Source of the DNA: Parahoeflea olei
GTDB lineage: Bacteria; Pseudomonadota; Alphaproteobacteria; Rhizobiales; Rhizobiaceae
NCBI RefSeq assembly: GCF_001703635.1
Contig: NZ_LQZT01000004.1
Location: 85,160-149,159 of the forward strand
Length of the DNA: 64,000 nucleotides
Direction: 5' to 3'
Part shown: piece after piece, positions 38,281 through 50,893 of the stretch
Layout: every line of letters starts with the position of its first letter
How positions within the stretch are numbered: position 1 is the stretch's first letter
Translations under genes and position numbers: made by a program
The notes under the pieces: generated by a model
The model's database searches: none
What the model was told of the DNA's origin: nothing
Seen by the model: the letters and a program-made list of their open reading frames with translations, nothing else

Positions 38281-41200
38281 ATGGACTTTTCTTCGACCAG
38301 CAACGCCAGCCAGCGCAACCGGACCACGGGCCTGCACTGCGCCTGCCTTCTGACCGCGCTTTTTGCCTCGACCGCTCTGGCGTCGAGCCCGCTGATGGCG
38401 GCCGAACCCGTGCGCACCGCCACGCCTGCAATTGCGACGGCGAAGACGGCGGGCGCCGCCGCCGCGCCCTTGCAGCAGGACTCGGCACAGCTCGACACCG
38501 CGGAACTGGCCGAAGCCCTGGCCCTGGCAGCCTCCTACGGCAAGTCCTCGCTGATCGCCTCTGTCTACGAGAATGCGCGGATCACCCCGTTCCGGGCCGA
38601 AGCGGTGGCAAGCCGGGCGCTGGCCATCGCGCCCGGCCTTTCGCGCGAAATCAGGCTGGCGACCGATCTGGCGCTCAGTCAGGCGCGGAACGCGGGCTTT
38701 GACGCGGGTCTAAGCGGCACCGCATCCGGCAACGGCCTGCGTGCGGCCCTGGCCCTGCCGCCCGGCGCGGACAATGCGGTCGATCTCGGCAGCATGACCG
38801 AGTTCCAGCGCAACTGGGGCCTCGGCGCCATCGGCGCGGAGGAAGCCGTGAACCGCAACCTGACCGGCGCAGGCGTGGTGGTGGCCGTCGTCGATACCGG
38901 ACTGGACATGCGCGCCAATGGCACGCCGCACTCCGAATTCACGGGCCGGGTCGACGAGCGGTCGACGTCGCTGTTCCACTGGTATGACCCGAACCTGGCG
39001 ATTGCCGCGGGCGACGTGAACGCCGGCTTCGTCCGGCCCGAGACCGCGTCGTCCGACGGCAACGGCCATGGCACCCATGTCTCCGGCATCATCGCCGCGG
39101 CCGCGGACGGCAACGGCATGCAGGGTGTGGCGCCGGGAGCGACGATCCTCGCCATTCAGGCCCTCCCCTCGGTCATGCCTTCGGAAAACGTCGACGAAAG
39201 CGGCAATTTCGTCATCGACGGCGTCACCTACAACACCACGGCCCTCACCTATTGCGGCAGCGCGGTCTATCTCACGGACGAGAACCAGTGCAGCCAGGCC
39301 AACCCGGTGGGCATCGGCACCGACGCGGCCATTGCCTATCTGGCAACCCAAAGCGATGTCCGGATCATCAACGGCTCGTTCGGCCCGGATGCGGCCGAAG
39401 GCGAAACGTCCTGGGCGACCGGCGACCTGACGGCGGAAGCCACCGCCGTGCGGGCCTCGTTGATGGCCGGGCAGATCCTGACGATCGCGGCCGGCAACGA
39501 AAGGGCCAAGGCCCCGATCTACGGCGAGAACCCCTCGGGCATCGGCCTGTTCCCGTTCATCAATCCGGCCAATGCGGTAAGGACCAACTCGGCGGGGCAG
39601 CTGATCTATTCCGGCTCGGAAACCGCCGATTTCTCCGACATGACCGACGCCGCCCTGACGGCAGCGGAAGCCGCCGACGGCATCCAGCGTGGCCGGATCA
39701 TCGTGGTGGTGGCGACGGATTCGCAGAAAGTGCTCGCCGACTATTCCAACGCCTGCGGCGTTGCCGCCGAATGGTGCATCGCCGCCCCCGGCGGCACCGA
39801 TGACGACAGCGTCGAGCGGCCGATCCTGTCGACCTATACCGACGGCACCTACAAGGCGCTGCAGGGCACGTCGATGGCAGCCCCCCATGTCGCCGGCGCG
39901 CTCGCCGTGCTGATCGAAGCCTTCCCAACCTACACGCCGGCCCAGATCACCAACATCCTGTTCGAAACCGCCGAGGATCTGGGCGATCCGGGCACCGACG
40001 CAGTCTATGGCCGCGGCTTCCTGCGCCTCGACCTCGCGCTTCAGTCGGGGCCGGCCGGGCTCGATTCCGCCGATACCGGCACCTATGTCGCCGGCGCCGG
40101 CGGCACCGCGGACGACAAGTTGGTCTGGACCCGCCAGGTCAGCAGTTCCGGCTCTCTCGCCAAGCAGGGCGACGGCACGCTGGTGCTGTTGGGCAATGCG
40201 AGCTTCGAGCAGGGCGTGAGCGTCGACCAGGGCGAATTGCGGATCGACGGCAATCTGACCGGCGGGGCCGTCACCGTCGGCGCGGGCGCCACCATGTCCG
40301 GCAACGGCACCGTTGCGGCCAATGTCACATCGCGCGGCACCCTCGCCCCGGGCCAGTCGCCCGGCCTGCTGACGATCAACGGCGACCTGACGCTGATCTC
40401 CGGCAGCCAGACGAATATCGAGGTCGACGGCACCGCGGCCCAGGTCGGCGCCGGGGGCTTCGACCGGATCTCCGTCGAGGGAACCGGCCGCACGGTCAGC
40501 CTCGACGGCGTTCTGGCCCCCACCCTGCGCGGCATTTCCGGCTCGGCCACCAACAGCTTCACGCCGTCGCTGGGCGACAATTTCAGGTTCCTCACCCTGT
40601 CCGACGGCCAGATCGTCGGCTCCTTCGGGAGCCTGCTGCAGCCGACCGCAGGCCTGGCCGCCAACACCCGCTTCGACGTCGTCTATGGCGCCGACAGCCT
40701 GATGCTGTCGACAACGCCGCTGAGCTATGCCGACCTTCAGGGCTTCGGCGTTTCGCAGAGCGCTGCGGCCAAGGTGATCGGCGGCGCGATCGATGCGGCG
40801 CGGCCGGCGGCCGGCACCCGACCCGGGGCCGATCTGGCGGCGCTGTTCTCGAGCCTCTATCGCGGCGATGCCAATGCTGTCGCCTCCGGTCTCGAGCAGG
40901 CCACCGGCCGCATCTATGTCGACAGCGGCCAGTCCATGGTGTTCTCGGTCGGACGCTTCGCCGACGCGCTCTGGCAGCACCAGACGGAGCTGTCGCTGTC
41001 GGGCACGACGGACGGGGTCGCCGCCCGCTTCTGGTCCCAGGGCGATGTCTGGTTCGGCCGCAACAGCGATACCAAATCGGACAGCGCCAGCGCCTCGTTC
41101 GGCATGGATATTCCGCTCGATCGCGGATGGGTCGGCGGCGTGGTCCGCTACGAGGGCTCCAGTGTCTCCGCCGGCAGCGACGGCAAGGCCAGTATCGACG

Positions 41201-41820
41201 CCTACCAGGCCGCGGCCCATGGCCAGGTCGCCTATGGGGACGTCGAGCTGTCCGGCCGCGCGGGCCTGAGCTACGGCCGTCTGGATGTCTCCCGCCAGAT
41301 CGGTTTCGGCGCGGGCGGCGCATCGCCGCTGACGGGCAAGGACAACGGCTTCGGCGGCTTTGCCGAAGCCACGGTGCAAAAGCGCATGGACCTGGGCGAG
41401 ACCAAGGTCCTGCCCTCGCTCACCCTGGGCTACCGCGCATTCGGCTTTGACGGAACCACAGAAACCGGCGACGTGCTGCCGCTCGTCACCCAGGGCCAGA
41501 CCTACCAGCAAGGTCACGTCACCGCCGCCGTCACCGTCGCCCGCAATCTCGATCTCGACAACGGCTACCAGCTCACGCCGCAGGCCACGCTCGGCTACCG
41601 CCGCGACCTCCTGGAGATCGCCGACCATGCTTCCGCCTCCGTGCTCGGCACCGGCTTCACCAGCCAGGGCCAGGCGATCGGCCGGGACGCGTTTGTCGGC
41701 GGCATCAAGCTGCAGGCCAGCAACGGCCATGGCCTGACATTTGCCACCGGCTATGATGTCGACCTTCGCGAAGGCGCCCAGCAGCACCGTCTGTCCGGCT
41801 CCTTCTCCCTGCGCTGGTAA
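38281..41820 (+). CDS. Subtilisin-like serine protease autotransporter
   Basis: A type Va autotransporter of 1179 residues. A signal peptide (cleavage near 35-50) is followed by an S8 peptidase domain: Asp205 in VVDTGLD, His263 in GNGHGTHVSG and Ser531 in QGTSMAAPHVAG. Residues about 600-850 form a beta-helical passenger region with the repeat motif GDGTLVLLGNASFEQGVSV and a PGQSPGLLTINGDLTL segment. The C-terminal beta-barrel (about 890-1179) ends in FSLRW, a classical terminal aromatic. The start at 38281 has GGGGA six bases before; an ATG at 38266 is also possible. An AraC-type regulator gene follows. Confidence 0.92.
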   Translation: MDFSSTSNASQRNRTTGLHCACLLTALFASTALASSPLMAAEPVRTATPAIATAKTAGAAAAPLQQDSAQLDTAELAEALALAASYGKSSLIASVYENARITPFRAEAVASRALAIAPGLSREIRLATDLALSQARNAGFDAGLSGTASGNGLRAALALPPGADNAVDLGSMTEFQRNWGLGAIGAEEAVNRNLTGAGVVVAVVDTGLDMRANGTPHSEFTGRVDERSTSLFHWYDPNLAIAAGDVNAGFVRPETASSDGNGHGTHVSGIIAAAADGNGMQGVAPGATILAIQALPSVMPSENVDESGNFVIDGVTYNTTALTYCGSAVYLTDENQCSQANPVGIGTDAAIAYLATQSDVRIINGSFGPDAAEGETSWATGDLTAEATAVRASLMAGQILTIAAGNERAKAPIYGENPSGIGLFPFINPANAVRTNSAGQLIYSGSETADFSDMTDAALTAAEAADGIQRGRIIVVVATDSQKVLADYSNACGVAAEWCIAAPGGTDDDSVERPILSTYTDGTYKALQGTSMAAPHVAGALAVLIEAFPTYTPAQITNILFETAEDLGDPGTDAVYGRGFLRLDLALQSGPAGLDSADTGTYVAGAGGTADDKLVWTRQVSSSGSLAKQGDGTLVLLGNASFEQGVSVDQGELRIDGNLTGGAVTVGAGATMSGNGTVAANVTSRGTLAPGQSPGLLTINGDLTLISGSQTNIEVDGTAAQVGAGGFDRISVEGTGRTVSLDGVLAPTLRGISGSATNSFTPSLGDNFRFLTLSDGQIVGSFGSLLQPTAGLAANTRFDVVYGADSLMLSTTPLSYADLQGFGVSQSAAAKVIGGAIDAARPAAGTRPGADLAALFSSLYRGDANAVASGLEQATGRIYVDSGQSMVFSVGRFADALWQHQTELSLSGTTDGVAARFWSQGDVWFGRNSDTKSDSASASFGMDIPLDRGWVGGVVRYEGSSVSAGSDGKASIDAYQAAAHGQVAYGDVELSGRAGLSYGRLDVSRQIGFGAGGASPLTGKDNGFGGFAEATVQKRMDLGETKVLPSLTLGYRAFGFDGTTETGDVLPLVTQGQTYQQGHVTAAVTVARNLDLDNGYQLTPQATLGYRRDLLEIADHASASVLGTGFTSQGQAIGRDAFVGGIKLQASNGHGLTFATGYDVDLREGAQQHRLSGSFSLRW

Positions 41821-42129
41821 TGCGGCCAGGCAAGCAACGAGACGACAGGCCCGCGGCATTGCACGCCGCGGGTCTCTGCGCGTGATGGCAGCGCGCCCCG
41901 GCTCCCGCTCCGTCGCCTGCGCCATTGACAGCGCAAAAGCCCGGCCCTATCCCGAAAGGCGAAGGTCGGCAGCCGGTGGCGCCGGGATGCGTGCCGCAAG
42001 CACAGTGCCGCCTGACGGGGCGGCACCGACATCCCGGCGACACGGGCGACCGACGGGGGTTGAAGGGAGGCGCCGTCCTGCCGGCCGCAGCAGGCGGGCG
42101 GGCCGGACATGGTGGTGAGAGCTTTTGCC
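41821..42129. other. Intergenic region between autotransporter and AraC regulator
   Basis: 309 bases with no gene. It contains a perfect eight-base-arm hairpin (CCCGCGGC at 41850, GCCGCGGG at 41865, seven-base loop), but no T-run follows, so it is only a possible terminator. Confidence 0.5.
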
Positions 42130-43164
42130 ATGACCACTGCGGATATCGAGCATCAGATCCTGCTGTCGTCCGGGCTCGACCGGACGGCCAATTTCGAGCA
42201 TTGGCGCAACGGGGTTGCGAGCCTGTTCGAGGCCACGCCTGCGAATGGCGATCTCGACGGCTTCAGCGCCGATCTCGCCAGCTACAATCTCGGCCATTTC
42301 CTGATCGGCGCCTCCTCGGCGACCGCGCAGAACTTCAACCGCTCGCCCGAGCTGGTGGCCGCCACCGGCGTGGACCACCTGCTCATCCAGCTCTATGTGA
42401 AAGGCGAATGCGCCTATGACGCCGACGGCGGCATCGGCAAGGGCGTTGCCGGCGATATCGTCTGCTTCGACCTGAGCCGCCCGATGCGCAGCCGCACCAC
42501 CGACATGGACATCATCAGCCTGATCCTGCCCCGCGCGATGATCCGGCTGATGCCGCGCACGATCGACGACCTGCACGGCGCCCGGCTTGACGGAGCGACG
42601 CCGCTCGGGGTGCTGCTTGGCGAACACATGCACTCCATGGCGAAAGTCGCGCCGCGGCTGGCAGGCCCCGACGGAAGCCTGGCGGCCGAAGTGGCCTCGG
42701 TTCTGGTCTCAAGCGCGTTGTCGGCGGCGATCGCGGCGGAGAACGGCACGCTGATGGACAGCAACCTGCAGGCCATTCAGGTCTTCATCGAGCGCAATCT
42801 CACCAATCCCGCGCTCTCCACCGACATGATCCTGCGCCAGTTCGCGATGTCGCGCTCGGTCGTGTACCGCCTGTTCGAGCCGATCGGCGGGATTGCCAAT
42901 TACATTCGCGAGCGGCGCCTGCTGCTCGCCAAGCTGAAGCTCGCCTCCGTCGGCACCGGACGCGGCTCCGTCGCCCGGCTCGCCTACGCCACCGGCTTTC
43001 CCAGCGAAGACGCTTTCTCCCGCGCCTTTCAGCAATATTACGGCATCCGCCCGAGCGAGGCGATCCGCAACGCCGAATCCGGCATCCAGCTCAAGCGCCG
43101 CATGGAATTTGCCGAGGAAAACTGGATGCAGCCCTGGCTCGACAAGCTCCGCGCCACAGCCTGA
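42130..43164 (+). CDS. AraC-family transcriptional regulator
   Basis: A 344-residue regulator with a C-terminal AraC HTH pair (about 225-325: TDMILRQFAMSRSVVYRLFEPIGG, then GSVARLAYATGFPSEDAFSRAFQQYYGIRPSEA). The N-terminal part resembles an AraC-binding-like ligand domain (YNLGHFLIGASSATAQNFNRSP). An ATG seven codons upstream is an alternative start. It lies just downstream of the autotransporter, on the same strand, but no binding site is visible, so a regulatory link is only a guess from position. Confidence 0.88.
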   Translation: MTTADIEHQILLSSGLDRTANFEHWRNGVASLFEATPANGDLDGFSADLASYNLGHFLIGASSATAQNFNRSPELVAATGVDHLLIQLYVKGECAYDADGGIGKGVAGDIVCFDLSRPMRSRTTDMDIISLILPRAMIRLMPRTIDDLHGARLDGATPLGVLLGEHMHSMAKVAPRLAGPDGSLAAEVASVLVSSALSAAIAAENGTLMDSNLQAIQVFIERNLTNPALSTDMILRQFAMSRSVVYRLFEPIGGIANYIRERRLLLAKLKLASVGTGRGSVARLAYATGFPSEDAFSRAFQQYYGIRPSEAIRNAESGIQLKRRMEFAEENWMQPWLDKLRATA

Positions 43165-43170
43165 GCCGCG

Positions 43171-44085
43171 TCACCGCACCGTCGCGACGAACTCCGCGAG
43201 TGTCCCGACAAGCTCCGGCGCCAGCGGCGCTTGCGCATCCCCATAGGTGGCAAGATTGGCCTGGCGATCCGACGGCGCCTGCTTGAGCACATGGTTCATG
43301 GCCGGGACCAGCACGAGCCGAACCCCGTCGCGCGCCGCCGCCAGCCGCTCGGCATCGGCGACGCCCACCTGCAGGTCCGTGGTGCCCTGCACGACCAGCG
43401 CCGGGCATGTCACCTGCGCCAGCTGCGCGGCCGGATCGAGCGGCAGCCAGGACATCAGATAGGGCTGGACACTGTCGCGAAACAACGGCGCCAGCGCCTC
43501 CGGCACATCCGCCGCCGGCTCGCCGCGCAACAACTCGCCGATGATCCGCTGAGCGTGGTCGCGCAGTTCCAAAGGCAGGCCCGCCTCGTCGAGCTGCCGC
43601 AGGATCACCTCATGCGCCGGAGAACCGGCGCCCGCGAGCAGCACCAGACCATCGACCGCAGCCGTTCGCGCGGCCATGGTCGCCACCAGTGCGCCTTCGC
43701 TGTGGCCGATGAGAAGCAGCGGCCGGGCCGGAACTTCGGCCCTGAGCCGCACCGACCAGGCCACCGCGTCGGTCACCATCTGCCCGAACCGCAGCTCGTT
43801 CTCGGCAAAACCGGCGCTCTTGCCGATCCCGCGCTTGTCGATCCTGAGCGTGGCGACACCCTGACGCGCAAGCTCGTGCGCGAGTTGCCGGAGAAAGCCG
43901 GAAGCGAGCCCCGGCAGGTCGCCATTGCGATCGACCGAACCGGAACCGGGGATGATGAGTGCCGCGGCAGTCGGATCGATACCGCGCGGCAGCGCCAGCG
44001 TTCCGTGCAAGGCACCGCAGGCGAGTTCCCGCTCCTCCGGCGCCTGCGGGGTCGTGTGAGGCCCTGCGGGCGGAGCGGATGCCAT
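43171..44085 (-). CDS. Alpha/beta hydrolase
   Basis: A 304-residue hydrolase with the nucleophile elbow GHSEG (Ser129), the LRIDKRGIGKSAG segment and a later acidic residue and His (PAMNHVLKQ) for the triad. No signal peptide, so cytoplasmic. The family covers esterases, peptidases and lipases; the substrate cannot be read from the sequence. It is 19 bases downstream of alaS on the same strand. Confidence 0.85.
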   Translation of the reverse strand: MASAPPAGPHTTPQAPEERELACGALHGTLALPRGIDPTAAALIIPGSGSVDRNGDLPGLASGFLRQLAHELARQGVATLRIDKRGIGKSAGFAENELRFGQMVTDAVAWSVRLRAEVPARPLLLIGHSEGALVATMAARTAAVDGLVLLAGAGSPAHEVILRQLDEAGLPLELRDHAQRIIGELLRGEPAADVPEALAPLFRDSVQPYLMSWLPLDPAAQLAQVTCPALVVQGTTDLQVGVADAERLAAARDGVRLVLVPAMNHVLKQAPSDRQANLATYGDAQAPLAPELVGTLAEFVATVR

Positions 44086-44104
44086 CCGCGTCCCCTCCGC
44101 AGCC

Positions 44105-46756
<2,652 letters not shown>

Positions 46757-46895
46757 GGTCAACCCTTTGTCAGATAAAAACTGCGCCTGATGTCTGAAAC
46801 CGGGCGCCAATGTCGGATCCGTCCTGCAACCGGCGGACCGCCGCTTTTATCGCCCGCCCGGGTGCCTGTCCAGACGCCAGCCCCCGCACACAAGA

Positions 46896-46936
46896 CAAAA
46901 CCGGCCGCCCGCGCCCCGAAAGGGCGGACGACCGGT
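46896..46936 (-). terminator. Probable terminator after recA
   Basis: An imperfect GC-rich stem (about 15 base pairs with mismatches around CCGGCCGCCC and GGGCGGACGACCGG) is followed on the minus strand by TTTTGTCTTG. It lies 84 bases after the recA stop, so alaS probably has its own promoter. Confidence 0.6.
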
Positions 46937-47019
46937 CCGATGTCGCATCCGGCAAGGCCGACGCTTCGGGCGGCAAGGCCGGCAGGTCGGGCCGGATCGA
47001 TGCCGGCCCCGCCGAAGCC

Positions 47020-48114
<1,095 letters not shown>

Positions 48115-48173
48115 TTCATCCACCTTTAGGTTATCGTGCCGCCGCAAGCAATGTGTGCTCGAGTTGGATGTTT

Positions 48174-48188
48174 GTACCCCATTTGTTC
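48174..48188 (-). promoter_or_regulatory. SOS-box-like LexA site upstream of recA
   Basis: On the minus strand GAAC, seven bases, GTAC. The alphaproteobacterial LexA consensus is GAAC-N7-GAAC (GTTC-N7-GTTC on the other strand), so one position differs. It sits 60-74 bases before the recA start, the expected place. Confidence 0.6.
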
Positions 48189-48358
48189 CATTTGCGCAAG
48201 ACCCTATCAACGCGTTGTAATTGCATAGGAATTCGACTCATGTTCGTTTTTTGTTTTGCCCCTGCCCTTTTCCCGTCCGCCGGCGCCGGCAGGCGGGTGG
48301 GCACCGGGTCCGGCCGGGCGCCGATTCGGAGCGGGCGCAACTGCGCGGGAGGTTGGCC

Positions 48359-49324
48359 ATGGCGCGCATTCTGGTGATCGGCGGCGCCCATGTCGACCGC
48401 ACCGGCCGGCTCGAGGCGCCGCATCGGCCGGGCGCGTCCAACCCGGGACGCTGGGAGATCGGCGTAGGCGGCGGCGCGTTCAACGCCGCGCGCAATCTGG
48501 CGCGGCTCGGCCACCACGTCACGCTCGTCGCCCCGCGGGGTGGCGATGCCGCCGCCGCGATGGTGGAACGGGCCGCGGAGGACGCGGGCATCGAGGATTG
48601 CCCGATCACCTTTCTGGACCGCGCAACGCCCAGCTATTCGGCGATCCTGGAGCCCGACGGCAATCTGGTGACCGCGCTCGCCGACATGGCGCTTTACGAG
48701 ATGGTGCCGGCGCGGCGGCTGCTTACCGCGCGGCTGCGGCGGCGGCTGGAGGCGGCCGAGCTTCTGCTCGCTGACGCCAACCTGCCCGAGAGCGCGCTTT
48801 CGGCGCTTGCCGACCAAGCCGCGATGCGCGGCCTGCCGCTGGCGGCGATCGCGGTGTCGCCCGCCAAGGTGGTGCGCTGGAAGCCGAGCCTGGCGAAACT
48901 CGCCTGCCTTGCCATGAATGCGGCGGAAGCCACGACAATCTCCGGCGTGCCGGCCGCCACCCCGGCCGATTGGCCCGCAATCCTGGGCCGCGCGGGCCTC
49001 GCCGGAGGCCTCGTCAGCGCCGGCGGCGGCCCTGTCGCAGGCTTTGCCGGCGGGACCGCAGCAGTGCTCGTCCCGCCCCCGCTTGAGCGGATCGCCGACG
49101 TCACCGGCGCCGGCGACGCGCTGGTTTCGGGATATCTCGACGGCTGGCTCGGTGGTGGCGAACTCGCGGCCAACCTCACCCGCGGCATTGCGCTGGCGCG
49201 GCTCACGGCGGAGGTCGACGGGCCGGTCCGCAGTGATTTGTCGCCGGATCTGCTTGCCAGCGCGCTCGCTGCCATGCCAAAGCCCGCACCAATTGCCAAT
49301 TCCGAGCCCAGGAGGCCCGCATGA
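48359..49324 (+). CDS. psuK: PfkB-family kinase, probable pseudouridine kinase
   Basis: A 321-residue ribokinase-family protein with the N-terminal ILVIGGAHVDR, GVGGGAFNAARNLARLG substrate loop, and the C-terminal PfkB signature DVTGAGDALVSGYLDG with catalytic Asp. The specificity for pseudouridine is inferred from the next gene, PsuG, which it overlaps by four bases; the pair breaks down pseudouridine to uracil and ribose 5-phosphate. The start at 48359 has a GGGAGG. It is divergent from recA. Confidence 0.82.
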   Translation: MARILVIGGAHVDRTGRLEAPHRPGASNPGRWEIGVGGGAFNAARNLARLGHHVTLVAPRGGDAAAAMVERAAEDAGIEDCPITFLDRATPSYSAILEPDGNLVTALADMALYEMVPARRLLTARLRRRLEAAELLLADANLPESALSALADQAAMRGLPLAAIAVSPAKVVRWKPSLAKLACLAMNAAEATTISGVPAATPADWPAILGRAGLAGGLVSAGGGPVAGFAGGTAAVLVPPPLERIADVTGAGDALVSGYLDGWLGGGELAANLTRGIALARLTAEVDGPVRSDLSPDLLASALAAMPKPAPIANSEPRRPA

Positions 49325-50244
49325 CCGGATCCATCACCATCGAAACCACCCGGGAGGTGGCTGCCGCGCTTGAGGACGGCCGCCCGGTGGTGGCCCTCGA
49401 ATCCACCATCATCACCCATGGCATGCCCTGGCCGGGCAATCGCGACATGGCGCTTGAGGTCGAGGCCACGATCCGCGCCGAGGGCGCCGTGCCAGCCACC
49501 ATCGCCGTGATCGACGGCCGGCTGCACGCCGGCCTCGACGAAGAGGCGATCACCGCGCTCGCCCAGGCCAAGGACGTTATGAAGCTGTCGCGCGCCGATC
49601 TCGCCTTCGCGCTATCGCAAGGCCTGACCGGCGCCACCACGGTCGCCGCCACCATGATGTCCGCGCATCTCGCGGGCATCCATGTGTTTGCCACCGGCGG
49701 CATCGGCGGCGTCCACCGCGGCGCGGAGACGAGCTTCGACATCTCCGCCGATCTCGACGAGCTCGGCCGCACGCCGGTGATCGTGGTCTCGGCCGGCGCC
49801 AAGGCCATTCTCGACATCCCGAAGACGCTCGAGGCGCTCGAAACCCGCGGCGTGCCGGTGGTGGCCTATGGCCAGGACGAGATGCCGGCCTTCTGGTCGC
49901 GCAATTCCGGTCTTTCGGCGCCCTTGCGGCTCGACGATCCGGCGGCGATCGCCCGTTTCGAGGCCATGCGCCGACGCATGGGCGGCCATGGCGGCATGCT
50001 GATCGCCAATCCGGTGCCTCAGGCCGACGAAATCCCCGCGGCCGAGATCAACCGTCATATCGAGGCGGCGCTTGCCACCGCGGCGGAAAAGGGCATCGGC
50101 GGCAAAGCGGTCACGCCCTTCCTGCTCGGCGAGATGCTCAGTCTCACGGACGGCGCGAGCCTCAAGACCAATATCGCGCTGGTTCTCAACAATGCCCGTC
50201 TTGCCGCCCGCATTGCCGCAGCCCTTGCGGCCCAGGCGGACTGA
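49321..50244 (+). CDS. psuG: Pseudouridine-5'-phosphate glycosidase
   Basis: Cleaves the C-C glycosidic bond of pseudouridine 5'-phosphate to uracil and ribose 5-phosphate. The 307-residue protein has the family blocks VALESTIITHGMPWP, TIAVIDGRLHAGL, GLTGATTVAATM, FATGGIGGVHRG and VVSAGAKAILDI, the last with the catalytic Lys. It overlaps psuK by four bases. No pseudouridine transporter is seen nearby. Confidence 0.94.
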   Translation: MTGSITIETTREVAAALEDGRPVVALESTIITHGMPWPGNRDMALEVEATIRAEGAVPATIAVIDGRLHAGLDEEAITALAQAKDVMKLSRADLAFALSQGLTGATTVAATMMSAHLAGIHVFATGGIGGVHRGAETSFDISADLDELGRTPVIVVSAGAKAILDIPKTLEALETRGVPVVAYGQDEMPAFWSRNSGLSAPLRLDDPAAIARFEAMRRRMGGHGGMLIANPVPQADEIPAAEINRHIEAALATAAEKGIGGKAVTPFLLGEMLSLTDGASLKTNIALVLNNARLAARIAAALAAQAD

Positions 50245-50270
50245 GCGCCGATAAAGCGAAGGAGAGTTCG

Positions 50271-50507
50271 ATGAAACCACCCCGCCGCACCGGCAGCGCC
50301 TTCGAGCAGGCCGAAGCCGCCTTCAAGTCCGTGACCACCAAGCCGGCCGCGCCTGCGCCCAAGCCCGCCGCCGTGCCCGAAGGCAAGGAGATGGTCTCGA
50401 TCCGGCTCGACCGCTCGGTTCTCGCCCATTTCCAGGACGACGGCCCCGGCTGGCAGGATCGCATCAATGCCGCTTTGCGGCAGGCGGCGGGGCTGGACGA
50501 AGCGTAG
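50271..50507 (+). CDS. BrnA-like small DNA-binding protein
   Basis: A 78-residue protein whose C-terminus (SIRLDRSVLAHFQDDGPGWQDRINAALRQA) resembles the ribbon-helix-helix part of BrnA antitoxins. The N-terminus is Ala/Pro-rich. No BrnT-like toxin or other toxin gene lies on either side, so it is probably a solitary small regulator. AGGAGAG precedes the ATG, 26 bases after psuG. Confidence 0.7.
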   Translation: MKPPRRTGSAFEQAEAAFKSVTTKPAAPAPKPAAVPEGKEMVSIRLDRSVLAHFQDDGPGWQDRINAALRQAAGLDEA

Positions 50508-50662
50508 ACGCTGGCAGGCCAACGGAAAGCCCGCCAAAGCGGAGTGCCTTGTCGCCGGCATGCCGGTGCCGACGTCGCCGCTATCGCAATTCAACCGCCG
50601 GCCCCCTCTTCCATCGCCCATATGCGTCACGTCTCCCTCGTCATCCCGGCCCCTCATCTTCC

Positions 50663-50779
50663 TCCGTCATCCCGGCCTTGAGCCGGGATCCAGGTGCGCC
50701 CGGGTTCACGGGCTGAGGGGAGTCTTCCGGCTCGCAGACGCTCGCCTGCGGGATGCCGGATCAGGTCCGGCATGACGGA
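50663..50779. repeat. Palindromic interspersed repeat element
   Basis: The ends are near-inverted copies: TCCGTCATCCCGG at the left and CCGGCATGACGGA at the right, each with an internal hairpin (CCCGGCCTTGAGCCGGG, then GCCGGATCAGGTCCGGC). This matches the short composite palindromic repeats often scattered in alphaproteobacterial genomes. Copy number elsewhere cannot be seen. Confidence 0.6.
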
Positions 50780-50828
50780 GGGAGAGGACTGTGGCTCCCG
50801 GCGGCCAACCTTGCCCCCAACCCCAATA

Positions 50829-50859
50829 AACAAAACACCCGGCCGCTTTCGCGGCCGGG
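50829..50859 (-). terminator. Terminator after the OmpA lipoprotein gene
   Basis: CCCGGCCGC and GCGGCCGGG, nine-base arms with a four-base loop, followed on the minus strand by TGTTTTGTTT. It lies 35 bases past the stop at 50894. Confidence 0.85.
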
Positions 50860-50893
50860 CCTGATATTGCCTCCAACGATGTCGTGCCGCGCG

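Larger units (their letters stand above)
50508..50893. other. Intergenic region with repeat and hairpins
   Basis: 386 bases between convergent genes, with no coding frame. It contains the interspersed palindromic repeat at 50663-50779 and the terminator at 50829-50859; the rest looks unstructured. Confidence 0.6.

Noticed and set aside
38710..41925. Antisense frame of over 1000 codons across the autotransporter
   Set aside because: It is a codon-bias shadow; the plus strand carries a full catalytic triad and a beta-barrel.
50271..50507. BrnT/BrnA toxin-antitoxin module
   Set aside because: Only the antitoxin-like half is present and no toxin-like gene is adjacent.
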